Shown here: positions 1-7,594 of the stretch, one piece after another
How positions within the stretch are numbered: the stretch's first letter is position 1
Layout: every line of letters begins with the position of its first letter
Origin: Phototrophicales bacterium
Lineage (GTDB): Bacteria; Chloroflexota; Anaerolineae; Aggregatilineales; Phototrophicaceae
Direction of reading: 5' to 3'
NCBI GenBank assembly: GCA_002794515.1
Contig: PGTJ01000039.1
Span: forward strand, 1-13,654
Length of the DNA stretch: 13,654 nucleotides
Position numbers and translations under genes: made by a program
The notes under the pieces: model-generated
Databases searched by the model: none
Seen by the model: the letters and a program-made list of their open reading frames with translations, nothing else
Told to the model about the DNA's origin: nothing

Positions 1-15
1 AACAGAGTCTGCCAT
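1..15 (-). CDS. Start of a divergent gene leaving the left edge (partial, five codons)
   Basis: Only the first five codons (M-A-D-S-V) lie in the window, so no product can be named. The call rests on its signals. An ATG at 15-13 on the minus strand is preceded by the purine-rich ribosome site GAGGGAG with normal spacing. Further upstream is a perfect TATAAT box (66-71, minus). In this reading the gene would be divergent from fni and the two would share the 1-223 regulatory region. The alternative is that these signals occur by chance and the first bases belong to a plus-strand gene end, but the plus frames all stop within about 110 bases without resembling a protein. Confidence 0.45.
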
Positions 16-65
16 TTTTGCTCCCTCTTCAATCCAGAAGTCTATGTTGGTTAAATCATGTAGAA

Positions 66-94
66 ATTATACAGAGAATCGCCTTCACTGCTAG
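66..94 (-). promoter_or_regulatory. Putative sigma70-type promoter for the left-edge divergent gene
   Basis: On the minus strand a consensus TATAAT (71-66) lies 17 bases downstream of CTAGCA (94-89), a poor match (3 of 6) to TTGACA. Transcription would start near base 59 and give a leader of about 44 bases before the ATG at 15. The -10 box is convincing and the -35 is weak. Confidence 0.4.
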
Positions 95-170
95 TCCTAT
101 CTGTGAATAACACCATACTTGATAAAAAGTGATGATGCCAATACGGGCAGATGTGTCTTTTAGGGTGATT

Positions 171-198
171 TGATGCTATGATTATGCTTCTAGCATCA
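171..198. repeat. Perfect 8-bp inverted repeat (TGATGCTA-N12-TAGCATCA) upstream of fni
   Basis: The arms at 171-178 and 191-198 are exact reverse complements separated by 12 bases. The dyad covers the putative -10 box and the expected transcription start of fni, where a repressor operator would sit. It could instead form a small RNA hairpin, but no T-tract follows, so it is not a terminator. Binding by a regulator is inference. Confidence 0.4.
174..182 (+). promoter_or_regulatory. Putative extended -10 promoter of fni
   Basis: TGC followed by TATGAT (177-182) matches the extended -10 form (TGn-TATAAT with one mismatch). No good -35 box is seen 16-18 bases upstream, which is tolerable for an extended -10 promoter. 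Transcription would begin near base 189, about 35 bases before the fni ATG. The left arm of the 171-198 dyad overlaps this box. Confidence 0.3.
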
Positions 199-223
199 TT
201 GTTTATGTAAAGGATTGTATTGG

Positions 224-1252
224 ATGACCCAACCAACCACAGAAAGTCGTAAAGTAGATCATATCAAAATAAACCTAGAGCGCGATGTACAATTCCCCAA
301 TGTCACCACAGGTTTAGAACAATATGCTTTTATGCACCAAGCCTTGCCAGAACTGAATTTAAGCGAAATCGATAGTACGGTTTCGCTTTTTGGCAAAACC
401 CTTAGCGCACCCATTCTAATCTCTTCAATGACGGGTGGGACAGATATGGCACAACGTATCAACCTGAATTTGGCACAAGCCGCCCAAACCCACCGCATCG
501 CCATGGGTTTGGGTTCACAACGTGCCGCTATAGAAGATTCCAACCTGATTTATAGTTATGATGTCCGTCAGGTTGCTCCAGATATTCTCTTGTTTGCCAA
601 TGTGGGTGCTGTGCAACTAAATTATGGCTACACATGGGAACAGTGCCAACGCGCTGTAGATATGGTGCAAGCCGATGCGCTGATTTTGCACTTCAATGTA
701 TTACAAGAAGCCGTTCAACCAGAAGGTGATATTAATTTTGCAGGTTTGCTCAAAAAAGTCGAAGATGTATGCAAGCAGGTGAATGTCCCGGTGATCGCCA
801 AAGAAGTGGGTTGGGGATTTTCTGAAAAAAATGCCCGTGACCTTGCTAATGCGGGTGTATCGGCGATTGATGTTGCGGGTGCAGGTGGCACGTCATGGAG
901 CGAGGTGGAATATCACCGCGCTCCAACAGCTTTTCATGCTCGTGTTGCCCGCAGTTTTGCCGACTGGGGCATCCCAACCGCCGATGCTATTCGCTATGCG
1001 GTGAATGGTGCGCCAAAATTGCCAATTATCGCCAGTGGTGGGTTGCGCGATGGTGTCGATATTGCCAAATGCATCGCACTGGGGGCGACATTAGGAGGCA
1101 TCGCCAGCTCATTCCTAAAAGCGGCAAATGAATCAGTAGAAGCAGTAGACCAGCTCATCCGTGAATTAACTGCCCAGATTCGCATTGCCATGTTATGTAG
1201 CGGGGCATCCAACATCACCGAACTACAAAGCACACCGCTCATCAAGCGTTAG
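224..1252 (+). CDS. fni: Type 2 isopentenyl-diphosphate delta-isomerase (FMN-dependent)
   Basis: Interconverts isopentenyl and dimethylallyl diphosphate in the cytoplasm, feeding isoprenoid synthesis (quinones, carotenoids, lipid carriers). The enzyme needs reduced FMN and Mg2+. The 342 residues match the family length. Hallmarks in order: N-terminal R-K-x-D-H-I (9-14), S-S-M-T-G-G (67-72), G-L-G-S-Q-R (95-100), N-V-G-A-V-Q (126-131), L-Q-E-A-V-Q-P-E-G-D (160-169, holding the catalytic glutamine region), A-K-E-V-G-W-G (192-198), G-A-G-G-T-S-W (219-225) and the phosphate-binding A-S-G-G-L-R (270-275). The usual H-L-N-P-L-Q segment reads H-F-N-V-L-Q, a mild variant. I chose ATG 224 because AAAGGA (209-214) lies 9 bases upstream. 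An in-frame TTG at 215 sits directly against that site and is unlikely. The gene faces hemW and the stop codons overlap. Confidence 0.95.
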   Translation: MTQPTTESRKVDHIKINLERDVQFPNVTTGLEQYAFMHQALPELNLSEIDSTVSLFGKTLSAPILISSMTGGTDMAQRINLNLAQAAQTHRIAMGLGSQRAAIEDSNLIYSYDVRQVAPDILLFANVGAVQLNYGYTWEQCQRAVDMVQADALILHFNVLQEAVQPEGDINFAGLLKKVEDVCKQVNVPVIAKEVGWGFSEKNARDLANAGVSAIDVAGAGGTSWSEVEYHRAPTAFHARVARSFADWGIPTADAIRYAVNGAPKLPIIASGGLRDGVDIAKCIALGATLGGIASSFLKAANESVEAVDQLIRELTAQIRIAMLCSGASNITELQSTPLIKR

Positions 1253-2421
1253 ATAATCTCTCGGAATATCATGTTGCTCAGCAACCTGCCCTTCTGTGTG
1301 ATACGCACCCGCTCAGGTGTAATTTCGAGCAACCCATAATCAACAAATCGCTTAAACGTTTTGCCATGTCGGTCTAATAAATCGGTGGCAAAACGTTTTT
1401 TGAATTCACTTAAAGATACGCCCTCTTGGAGCAAGCGTAAACACATCATGAGTGTATCGGCAATTTCTTCATCTTGAGATAACGCTCTGGCATCGGTCAC
1501 TGCGGGTGTATATGGAAACGGAAAACTCCCCTGCGCCTCTGCCATCACCTTGATGTATCGTTGTGGTGCGAGAATGGTCGCATAACGCACACCACCCGCA
1601 AAACCATGTGCGCCAGGTCCCAAACCGATATAAGGCGCATTATACCAATATTGCAAATTATGCCGACATTCAAATCCTTTTTTTGCCCAGTTGCTAATTT
1701 CATATTGCACATAGCCCGCATCACCTAAATAGGTCGTGGCAAGATCATACATATCGGCGGTTAAATCATCATCAGGCATGGGCAACGATCCATAATCGAC
1801 ACGCGATTTGAGCGGTGTACCTTCTTCAAGTGTGAGCGCATATAACGATATATGCTCTGGATTGAGAGATAAAGCCTGTTTAAGGCTCGCTTCCCATGTT
1901 TGTAATGTCTGATGTGGAAATCCATAAATCAGGTCGAGGTTGATATTCTCAAATCCCGCCTCGCGTGCCAGCTTCATAGCCGAAATCACGGTTTGGTTAT
2001 CATGTCGACGGTCGAATAATATCAATTCATTGGCATTCGCTGATTGCATACCAATGCTCAACCGATGTATACCCAATTGATGCAACTCACGCAGATATGG
2101 CAAACTTAAATCGTTAGGATTGGCTTCTGTCGAAATTTCGATCGTCTCTGTCCATGCGAAATTCTGCCTTAATGCCAAGAGCAACCCCTCAAATTGCCCT
2201 GCCGTGAGGAGTGTTGGTGTTCCACCGCCAAAATAAATACTACTCACTTTTGCATACGGGTTGTTTTGGGAGACAATATTTATCTCAGTAGTAAGTGCCG
2301 ATACAAAAGCGGGGATGAGTGTCTCTAGGTTGGTATAGGTATTGAACGCACAATAGGTACATTTTGTAGCGCAAAATGGAATGTGCAGGTAAATCGCTAG
2401 AGTTTCTGAATTTAGGTTCAT
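1249..2421 (-). CDS. hemW: HemW-like radical SAM protein (heme chaperone, HemN family)
   Basis: A 390-residue radical SAM protein. C-x3-C-x2-C (C17, C21, C24) binds the [4Fe-4S] cluster, followed by the SAM-site G-G-G-T-P (65-69) and S-T-E-A-N-P (97-102). The H-N-x-x-Y-W motif (254-259), known in HemW for heme binding, is present, and a HemN_C-type domain fills roughly 300-385. Many genomes label such proteins 'oxygen-independent coproporphyrinogen III oxidase', but the N-terminal pattern (Y-L-H-I-P-F-C at 11-17, close to the start) and the HNxxYW motif fit HemW, which binds heme and is proposed to deliver it to respiratory enzymes. ATG 2421 has AGGTG about 8 bases upstream. Its stop overlaps the fni stop in convergent orientation, and its start is divergent from the kinase operon. 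Confidence 0.92.
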   Translation of the reverse strand: MNLNSETLAIYLHIPFCATKCTYCAFNTYTNLETLIPAFVSALTTEINIVSQNNPYAKVSSIYFGGGTPTLLTAGQFEGLLLALRQNFAWTETIEISTEANPNDLSLPYLRELHQLGIHRLSIGMQSANANELILFDRRHDNQTVISAMKLAREAGFENINLDLIYGFPHQTLQTWEASLKQALSLNPEHISLYALTLEEGTPLKSRVDYGSLPMPDDDLTADMYDLATTYLGDAGYVQYEISNWAKKGFECRHNLQYWYNAPYIGLGPGAHGFAGGVRYATILAPQRYIKVMAEAQGSFPFPYTPAVTDARALSQDEEIADTLMMCLRLLQEGVSLSEFKKRFATDLLDRHGKTFKRFVDYGLLEITPERVRITQKGRLLSNMIFREII

Positions 2422-2437
2422 AATTGCACCTGATAAG

Positions 2438-2465
2438 TTGCAGTTCGTTCAGTCTGATATATAAT
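2438..2465 (+). promoter_or_regulatory. Putative sigma70-type promoter of the kinase operon
   Basis: TTGCAG (2438-2443) and a perfect TATAAT (2460-2465) are separated by 16 bases. Transcription would start near 2472, about 50 bases before the kinase start. The -35 matches at only three positions, while the -10 is exact. It lies in the 102-base divergent gap between hemW and the kinase gene. I found no equally good box for hemW on the other strand. Confidence 0.45.
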
Positions 2466-2523
2466 CTATTAAAGGGCAAATATGCTTATGCCTGTTATCA
2501 TTCAATTATCATCATATTGTTAG

Positions 2524-4479
2524 ATGGAAATAGTGCCAATGCCAGAAACAACACAATTTGGGAATATCGAAGAATTTGGTGGAAGCGACGGGACGTTAAA
2601 AGCCAACACCATCCTCATGGCACGTTATAAGGTGCTAGGACAGTTAGGTGGTGGTGGGCAAGGCGCTGTGTATCAAGCACGCGACCTTAATTTTCCAGAT
2701 GCCAAACGTTTGGTCGCTATTAAAGAAATGCACTATGCTTCTGGCGACCCCGCTATGCGGGCGCAATCGTTAGCGGCATTCCAACGGGAGGCGAATATTC
2801 TCGCTACATTATCTCACCCTGCTATTCCTAAAATTTTCGATTTTTTTGACCAAAATAATCGGGCATACTTGGTGATGGAATTCATTAATGGGAGTGATTT
2901 AGAATTACTCCTCAACAAAACCAAGGAACTGCCTATCGATAAAATTTTGGAATGGGCAGTCGATTTGTGTGATGTCCTCGATTACTTACACAAAACCGAG
3001 CCAGAACCGATTATCTTCCGTGATGTCAAACCTGCCAATATCATGATAGATAATCACGGTAAAGTCCGTCTGATTGACTTTGGCATTGCTAAAATCTTTG
3101 TCAGCGGCGTAAAGAACACCATGATTGGCACAGAAGGTTATTCTGCGCCAGAACAATATAAGGGTGATGTTAATCCGCTAAGCGACATTTATAGCTTGGG
3201 GGCGACCTTACATCATATCATCACACGGAAAGATCCACGCTTAGAACCACCTTTCAGTTTCAATGAACGTCCACTGGTCAATTACAATACAAAAGTACCA
3301 CCGAGTTTACAAGCAGTACTCGATAAAGCACTGGCGATGAATCCTGCCGACCGCTATCAAAGCTGTGCCGAAATGAAAGAAGCCTTTTTAGCTGTCCGTT
3401 ATCGTGCCTCTGCCACCCCATCATCAGGAAATCCTTCGGCGACCCGTGCGATGAGTTCACCAGGTACAAGTTTCTTTGAAGGTGCAGAGTTTGATACCAT
3501 CAAAGGCAAAATGGAGCCACGCTGGTCGTTCAAATCTGAAGATGAAATCCGCGCCAGCCCAACGGCGATGAATAACTTGGCATATGTGGGTTCATATGAT
3601 ACCAATATGTGGGCGGTGAGTTTAGAGGATGGTAGTTTTCGCTGGAAATATGCTACCAGTGGTGGTATCGCGTCTTCGCCATTTGCCGACAAAAATACAG
3701 GTCTCATCTTTTTCGGTTCAGAAGATATGAATTTCTATGCCTTAAATGCTACGACTGGGAAAATTGTTTGGTCTCATACAACGGCTGGACGGATTCGCAG
3801 TGCGCCAACAGTTGCACATGAGAGTGTGTTCTTCGGTAGTGATGATGGTCGTATATACGCTTTAGCCGCCAGCAATGGTCGCCAATTATGGGAATATGAT
3901 ATGGGCGCACCTATACGCTTAAAACCTTATATCACTGATGATTTGGTGATTGTCGGTTCAGAATCGGGCGAACTCATCGGGTTAGAATTATCTGGCAACC
4001 GTAAATGGAATTATCGGCTACGTCGTGCCATCACATCATCCCCATCCGTTGATGTCGTGGAGGGTGTTGGGTATGTTGGATCATCAGATGGCTATCTATA
4101 TGCTATTGATATCAGCAACGGCTACAGTATGTGGCGCTTCCGTACTGGCGGACCGATTATATCCAGTGTGGCAATAGACGGCTCGCTCCTGTTATTTGGT
4201 TCTGCTGATTGCAATTTTTATGCCATTAATTCTGAAAATGCCAAAGAGAAATGGCGTTTTACTTGCGAAAAACCGATTGTTGGGTCGCCAGTTGTTCATA
4301 ATGGTTACGTCTATTTTGGCGGGACAAATGGTGTATTCTACTGTTTAGAATCCAAAACAGGCAAAGAAGTCTGGAAATTCGAGACCCAAAATGCAATTAC
4401 GGCACAACCTCACATTGTCGATAAAATCATATTGGTTGCCTCTATGGATCATACGCTTTACGCTTTACCACTTGTCTAA
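2524..4479 (+). CDS. Soluble Ser/Thr protein kinase with C-terminal PQQ-like beta-propeller
   Basis: Phosphorylates Ser/Thr residues of partner proteins; the substrates are unknown. The Hanks-type kinase domain spans about 35-292: glycine loop G-G-G-G-Q-G-A-V (42-49), V-A-I-K with Lys67, alphaC Glu89, catalytic F-R-D-V-K-P-A-N (165-172), D-F-G (185-187), an activation segment with Thr199 and Thr203, and A-P-E (208-210). All catalytic residues are present; only the usual His of HRD is Phe. A Ser/Thr/Pro-rich linker (about 294-330) leads to eight repeats of the form W-x-F/Y ... V-G/F-G-S ... Y-A-L, each near 40 residues (334-651), predicted to fold as an eight-bladed propeller. There is no signal peptide or membrane span, so the propeller is probably cytoplasmic. 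AfsK of Streptomyces has a similar kinase-propeller layout. First gene of the operon. The start is uncertain: ATG 2539 (Met6) is possible, and neither ATG has a strong ribosome site. Confidence 0.93.
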   Translation: MEIVPMPETTQFGNIEEFGGSDGTLKANTILMARYKVLGQLGGGGQGAVYQARDLNFPDAKRLVAIKEMHYASGDPAMRAQSLAAFQREANILATLSHPAIPKIFDFFDQNNRAYLVMEFINGSDLELLLNKTKELPIDKILEWAVDLCDVLDYLHKTEPEPIIFRDVKPANIMIDNHGKVRLIDFGIAKIFVSGVKNTMIGTEGYSAPEQYKGDVNPLSDIYSLGATLHHIITRKDPRLEPPFSFNERPLVNYNTKVPPSLQAVLDKALAMNPADRYQSCAEMKEAFLAVRYRASATPSSGNPSATRAMSSPGTSFFEGAEFDTIKGKMEPRWSFKSEDEIRASPTAMNNLAYVGSYDTNMWAVSLEDGSFRWKYATSGGIASSPFADKNTGLIFFGSEDMNFYALNATTGKIVWSHTTAGRIRSAPTVAHESVFFGSDDGRIYALAASNGRQLWEYDMGAPIRLKPYITDDLVIVGSESGELIGLELSGNRKWNYRLRRAITSSPSVDVVEGVGYVGSSDGYLYAIDISNGYSMWRFRTGGPIISSVAIDGSLLLFGSADCNFYAINSENAKEKWRFTCEKPIVGSPVVHNGYVYFGGTNGVFYCLESKTGKEVWKFETQNAITAQPHIVDKIILVASMDHTLYALPLV

Positions 4480-4508
4480 TCACGCTCATATTAGGGAGTC
4501 ACAGAATC

Positions 4509-5531
4509 ATGGATTTGTTTCGGAAAATGTTCGGAAAAACTAGCGAAGAAGCCTCCGATAAAGAGGCAACCAAACCACAAAAATCGGTTACGCCAGAAGC
4601 AAGTGAAACTGTATCACCAACAGATGGGCATATATCAGATGACGAAGGAATAGACCCGACAACCCAACCGGTGAGCATTCCACCATCTGTGTCTAAAGCA
4701 CCACTACCGAAGCCCATTAATGATTATGTGACTCAACAACTGGCTTCTGATATGTTATCTACCACCAACAGCAGTTTTATCACCTTTGGTCAATCTTCCG
4801 ATGTTGGCTTAGTGCGTTCAAATAATCAAGATGCCACAATGTCTTTCTTTTTTACTAGTACCACCGCCGATGAACGCCCAGATTTTGGTGTGTTCATCGT
4901 TGCCGATGGCATGGGCGGGCATCATGATGGCGAAAAGGCATCCGCTTTGACCGCCAAGACAATCACCCAACACATGATTCAAAATGTGTATCTCCCTATT
5001 TTAACAGGTATAGATGATGTCCCTCCGATTGCCGAGATGATGGTTGCCGCCGTTCAGAAAGCAAATTCTGAGATCATCAAGCATGTGCCAGAAGGGGGTA
5101 CAACGGTCACAGCCGTTAGTGTCTTGGGTGATTTAGCTTATATCGCCCATGTTGGGGATAGTCGGGCTTATCTCATCACAAAAGATAATTTAGAACAAAT
5201 CACACGCGACCATTCGCTGGTACAACGGTTAATCGAACTCGATCAAATCACCCAAGATGAAGTTCATGACCATCCACAAAAAAATGTGTTGTATCGTGCA
5301 TTAGGTCAGAATGATAGTGTTGAAGTCGATATTAGCACCCGCCGGTTGCCTCATAATTCACGGCTTCTGATTTGTAGCGATGGACTATGGGGATTGGTCT
5401 CAGAAAAAGACCTTTTTGAAATTGCGATGAATAATCAAGACCCACAACAAGCCTGTGAGAAATTGGTGGCATTGGCAAGTTCAAATGGTGGCACGGATAA
5501 CATCACAGTCGTCCTATTAAAAATTTCTTAG
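4509..5531 (+). CDS. PP2C-family Ser/Thr protein phosphatase
   Basis: A metal-dependent phosphatase expected to reverse the kinase encoded 29 bases upstream. The catalytic domain runs from about 90 to 340: N-x-D (D108), V-A-D-G-M-G-G-H (131-138) with D133 as bridging metal ligand, G-E-x-A-S (141-145), the G-G-T-T core (196-199), H-V-G-D-S-R (214-219), C-S-D-G-L-W (289-294, D291) and the terminal G-G-T-D-N-I-T (327-333, D330). All metal-binding aspartates of active PP2C enzymes appear intact. Residues 1-88 form an acidic, Ser/Thr/Pro-rich, presumably disordered tail absent from minimal PP2C proteins. It could dock on or be phosphorylated by the kinase, but that is inference. There is no membrane segment. 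ATG 4509 follows GGGAG (4494-4498) at 10 bases. Confidence 0.94.
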   Translation: MDLFRKMFGKTSEEASDKEATKPQKSVTPEASETVSPTDGHISDDEGIDPTTQPVSIPPSVSKAPLPKPINDYVTQQLASDMLSTTNSSFITFGQSSDVGLVRSNNQDATMSFFFTSTTADERPDFGVFIVADGMGGHHDGEKASALTAKTITQHMIQNVYLPILTGIDDVPPIAEMMVAAVQKANSEIIKHVPEGGTTVTAVSVLGDLAYIAHVGDSRAYLITKDNLEQITRDHSLVQRLIELDQITQDEVHDHPQKNVLYRALGQNDSVEVDISTRRLPHNSRLLICSDGLWGLVSEKDLFEIAMNNQDPQQACEKLVALASSNGGTDNITVVLLKIS

Positions 5532-5546
5532 CAGGGATTGAAGCAT

Positions 5547-7076
5547 ATGTCGACAGAAAAGAACCCATACAAGCTACTTGGCATACCAGAAGATGCAAGT
5601 CTTGAAGATATCAAAGCCGCATATCGTAAAATTGCACGGCGCTTGCATCCCGATGTCAATCCCAACAATGTCGCCGCACAAGCGCAATTTCAAGATGTGA
5701 GTAACGCACATGAGTTACTCACCAATTCGTCACGCAAAGCGGCTTTTGACCTTACACTTAAGACGAAAAAAGTCGACCCCGATGGTGATTATTTCTTCAC
5801 CTTTCAGGTTGTGACCAGCAAGCAAATTGTATATCCACTCACCGAGCCACAAGTTATCTATATGTTAGCCGATATTCACCCAGATCCGCGTGCCGATGAA
5901 ATCAAGCAACGTGCCAGTCATCTGAACCTCACGCTGGTTTTAGACCAGAGTAATTCAATGACGGGGGCGCGTATTGAACGGGTAAAAGTGGCGGCACATC
6001 AAATTATAGACGGCATGAGCGAAAACGATATTTTATCTGTGGTTGTATTTAACGACCGTGCAGAGATTATCATCCCCGCAACACGCGTGACCGATAAACC
6101 CTCTCTCAAGGCGAAAGTAAGCCTTATCAGTGCTTCTGGTGGCACAGAAATTTATCAGGGGTTATCGGTGGGCATGAGTCAAGTCAAACAATACCTCGGA
6201 CCCAAATTGGTCAATCATATCATCTTGTTGACCGATGGTCACACTTTCGGCGACCAAGATAAATGTTTAGAATTAGCCAACAAGGCGGCACTGGATGGTG
6301 TTGGCATCAGTGCAATGGGGCTAGGACACGACTGGAATGATAAATTTCTTGATGAATTATCTTCGCGCACAGGTGGGGCATCTAGTTTTATTAGTTCGGT
6401 TGGCAGTGTTGTCAAGTTCATGAACGAACATGTCCGCAACCTGAGCAACTCATTTGCTGAGCGTATGCTGTTATCTGTCGCCACAGATCCCGATGTTCAA
6501 CTAGAGTCGGCATTTAAGCTATCACCACACCCACAACCCTTATCGATTGAGGGTGGTAATATTGTCTTAGGTAGCTTACCCAAAAATCGCCCAATTTCGG
6601 TATTATTACAATTTCAAGTCCCACCAAATATGCCAGAGGGGCAACGACACTTTGCCCGATTAGTGGTCAATGGCGAAATTTTAGCAAACACAAATCCTCA
6701 ATTTTATATAGTCAGAGATCCGTTGTTTGAAATCAGCAAAGATACAACCGTTAAACAAGACCCGCCAACCAGCATTTTAGATGCATTGAGTAAGTTGACG
6801 TTGTATCGGCTACAAGAGCGCGCTCAAGATGCCCTTGATAAGGGAGATATTAACGAGGCAACACGCCGATTAGAAAATTTGGCGACAAGGCTTTTTGAAA
6901 TGGGGAAGAACGATCTCGCCAACGAAGCCCTCACAGAAGCGAAGCGTGTCACCATGACGCATCAACTCTCCACAGGTGGTCGTATGACAATTAAATATCA
7001 GACACGACATCTTTTAGCCAACGAAGTTCCTGTGGAAAATACAAAACCTGTTGAAAGTGAAAAAAGTGAATCATGA
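5547..7076 (+). CDS. J-domain protein fused to a von Willebrand factor A domain
   Basis: A 509-residue protein with an unusual domain order. Residues 5-70 are a J domain with intact H-P-D (34-36), the motif that stimulates DnaK ATPase. No Gly/Phe region or zinc finger follows, so it is not a canonical DnaJ. Residues about 127-300 are a VWA domain with a complete metal site: D-Q-S-N-S (133-137), Thr200 in G-G-T-E, and Asp230 in L-T-D-G. A beta-rich segment (about 305-395) and a helical, TPR-like tail (about 405-470) follow, as in other VWA proteins; the last 20 residues are acidic. A plausible role is an adaptor that recruits DnaK to a complex held by the VWA domain (inference). ATG 5547 is chosen because AGGGA (5533-5537) lies 9 bases upstream; an in-frame TTG at 5538 touches that site. 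Fifteen bases follow the phosphatase stop, and the next gene overlaps by ATGA. Confidence 0.9.
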   Translation: MSTEKNPYKLLGIPEDASLEDIKAAYRKIARRLHPDVNPNNVAAQAQFQDVSNAHELLTNSSRKAAFDLTLKTKKVDPDGDYFFTFQVVTSKQIVYPLTEPQVIYMLADIHPDPRADEIKQRASHLNLTLVLDQSNSMTGARIERVKVAAHQIIDGMSENDILSVVVFNDRAEIIIPATRVTDKPSLKAKVSLISASGGTEIYQGLSVGMSQVKQYLGPKLVNHIILLTDGHTFGDQDKCLELANKAALDGVGISAMGLGHDWNDKFLDELSSRTGGASSFISSVGSVVKFMNEHVRNLSNSFAERMLLSVATDPDVQLESAFKLSPHPQPLSIEGGNIVLGSLPKNRPISVLLQFQVPPNMPEGQRHFARLVVNGEILANTNPQFYIVRDPLFEISKDTTVKQDPPTSILDALSKLTLYRLQERAQDALDKGDINEATRRLENLATRLFEMGKNDLANEALTEAKRVTMTHQLSTGGRMTIKYQTRHLLANEVPVENTKPVESEKSES

Positions 7077-7579
7077 TAACTTGTACATATTGTGGGCATA
7101 TCAATCGCCCAGGATTATTATTTTGTGAAGAATGTGGGCATACCCTCCTTGAAGGTGGCATAGATGCCACTGTGCCGACCAAAAAGCTCGAAACCAGTTT
7201 AGGCGAATTCTCAGCGCGTGCCACATGGGGTTCTGCCAGCGTGAAGAAAATTTCATCGATAGTCATGCGAATCCGAGATGTATCTGAACCGGTGGTGTTA
7301 GAACTTAAAGATCGCATTGTCTTTGGGCGTTTAGAACCCTCAAGCCCGCGTCAACCCGATGTAGATTTAACACCATATGGGGCGTTAGAAAAAGGCGTAT
7401 CGCGGGTTCATGCTGCCATTGAGCGCAGTGATGATGTCCTCACACTAATTGATATGGGTAGCGCCAATGGCACAAATCTAAATGGGCAACGTCTTACACC
7501 CAACCAACCGCGTGTATTACGTGATGGCGATGAAATTCGTTTTGGTAAACTCATTGCCAATCTTTATTTTCAAATCTAA
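7073..7579 (+). CDS. Zinc-ribbon and FHA domain protein
   Basis: A 168-residue phosphopeptide reader. Residues 4-21 form a short zinc ribbon (C-x2-C at 4/7 and C-x2-C at 18/21). Residues about 78-168 are a forkhead-associated domain with its phospho-threonine-binding signature: G-R (85-86), S-R-V-H (110-113) and N-G-T-N-L-N-G (132-138). FHA domains bind phospho-Thr, so this is the expected reader of the kinase three genes upstream. The linker holds D-A-T-V-P-T (31-36); in GarA-type proteins a phosphorylated Thr ahead of the FHA domain switches it into a closed state, so Thr33 or Thr36 could act likewise (inference). The start overlaps the previous stop as ATGA (7073-7076) with only a weak ribosome site, which points to translational coupling. 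Confidence 0.92.
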   Translation: MITCTYCGHINRPGLLFCEECGHTLLEGGIDATVPTKKLETSLGEFSARATWGSASVKKISSIVMRIRDVSEPVVLELKDRIVFGRLEPSSPRQPDVDLTPYGALEKGVSRVHAAIERSDDVLTLIDMGSANGTNLNGQRLTPNQPRVLRDGDEIRFGKLIANLYFQI

Positions 7580-7594
7580 ATCACAGGAGTTGTA

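Noticed and set aside
51..236. A 61-codon minus-strand reading frame over the fni upstream region
   Set aside because: Its composition is not protein-like, it has no ribosome site, and it covers the divergent promoter region.
3399..3707. A 102-codon minus-strand reading frame within the kinase gene
   Set aside because: It is antisense to the linker and first propeller blades of a well-supported gene, with no start signals.
3523..4476. Whether the PQQ-like repeats indicate a periplasmic quinoprotein dehydrogenase
   Set aside because: The repeats are continuous with an N-terminal kinase and there is no signal peptide. Only the propeller repeat pattern is shared, not enzyme motifs.
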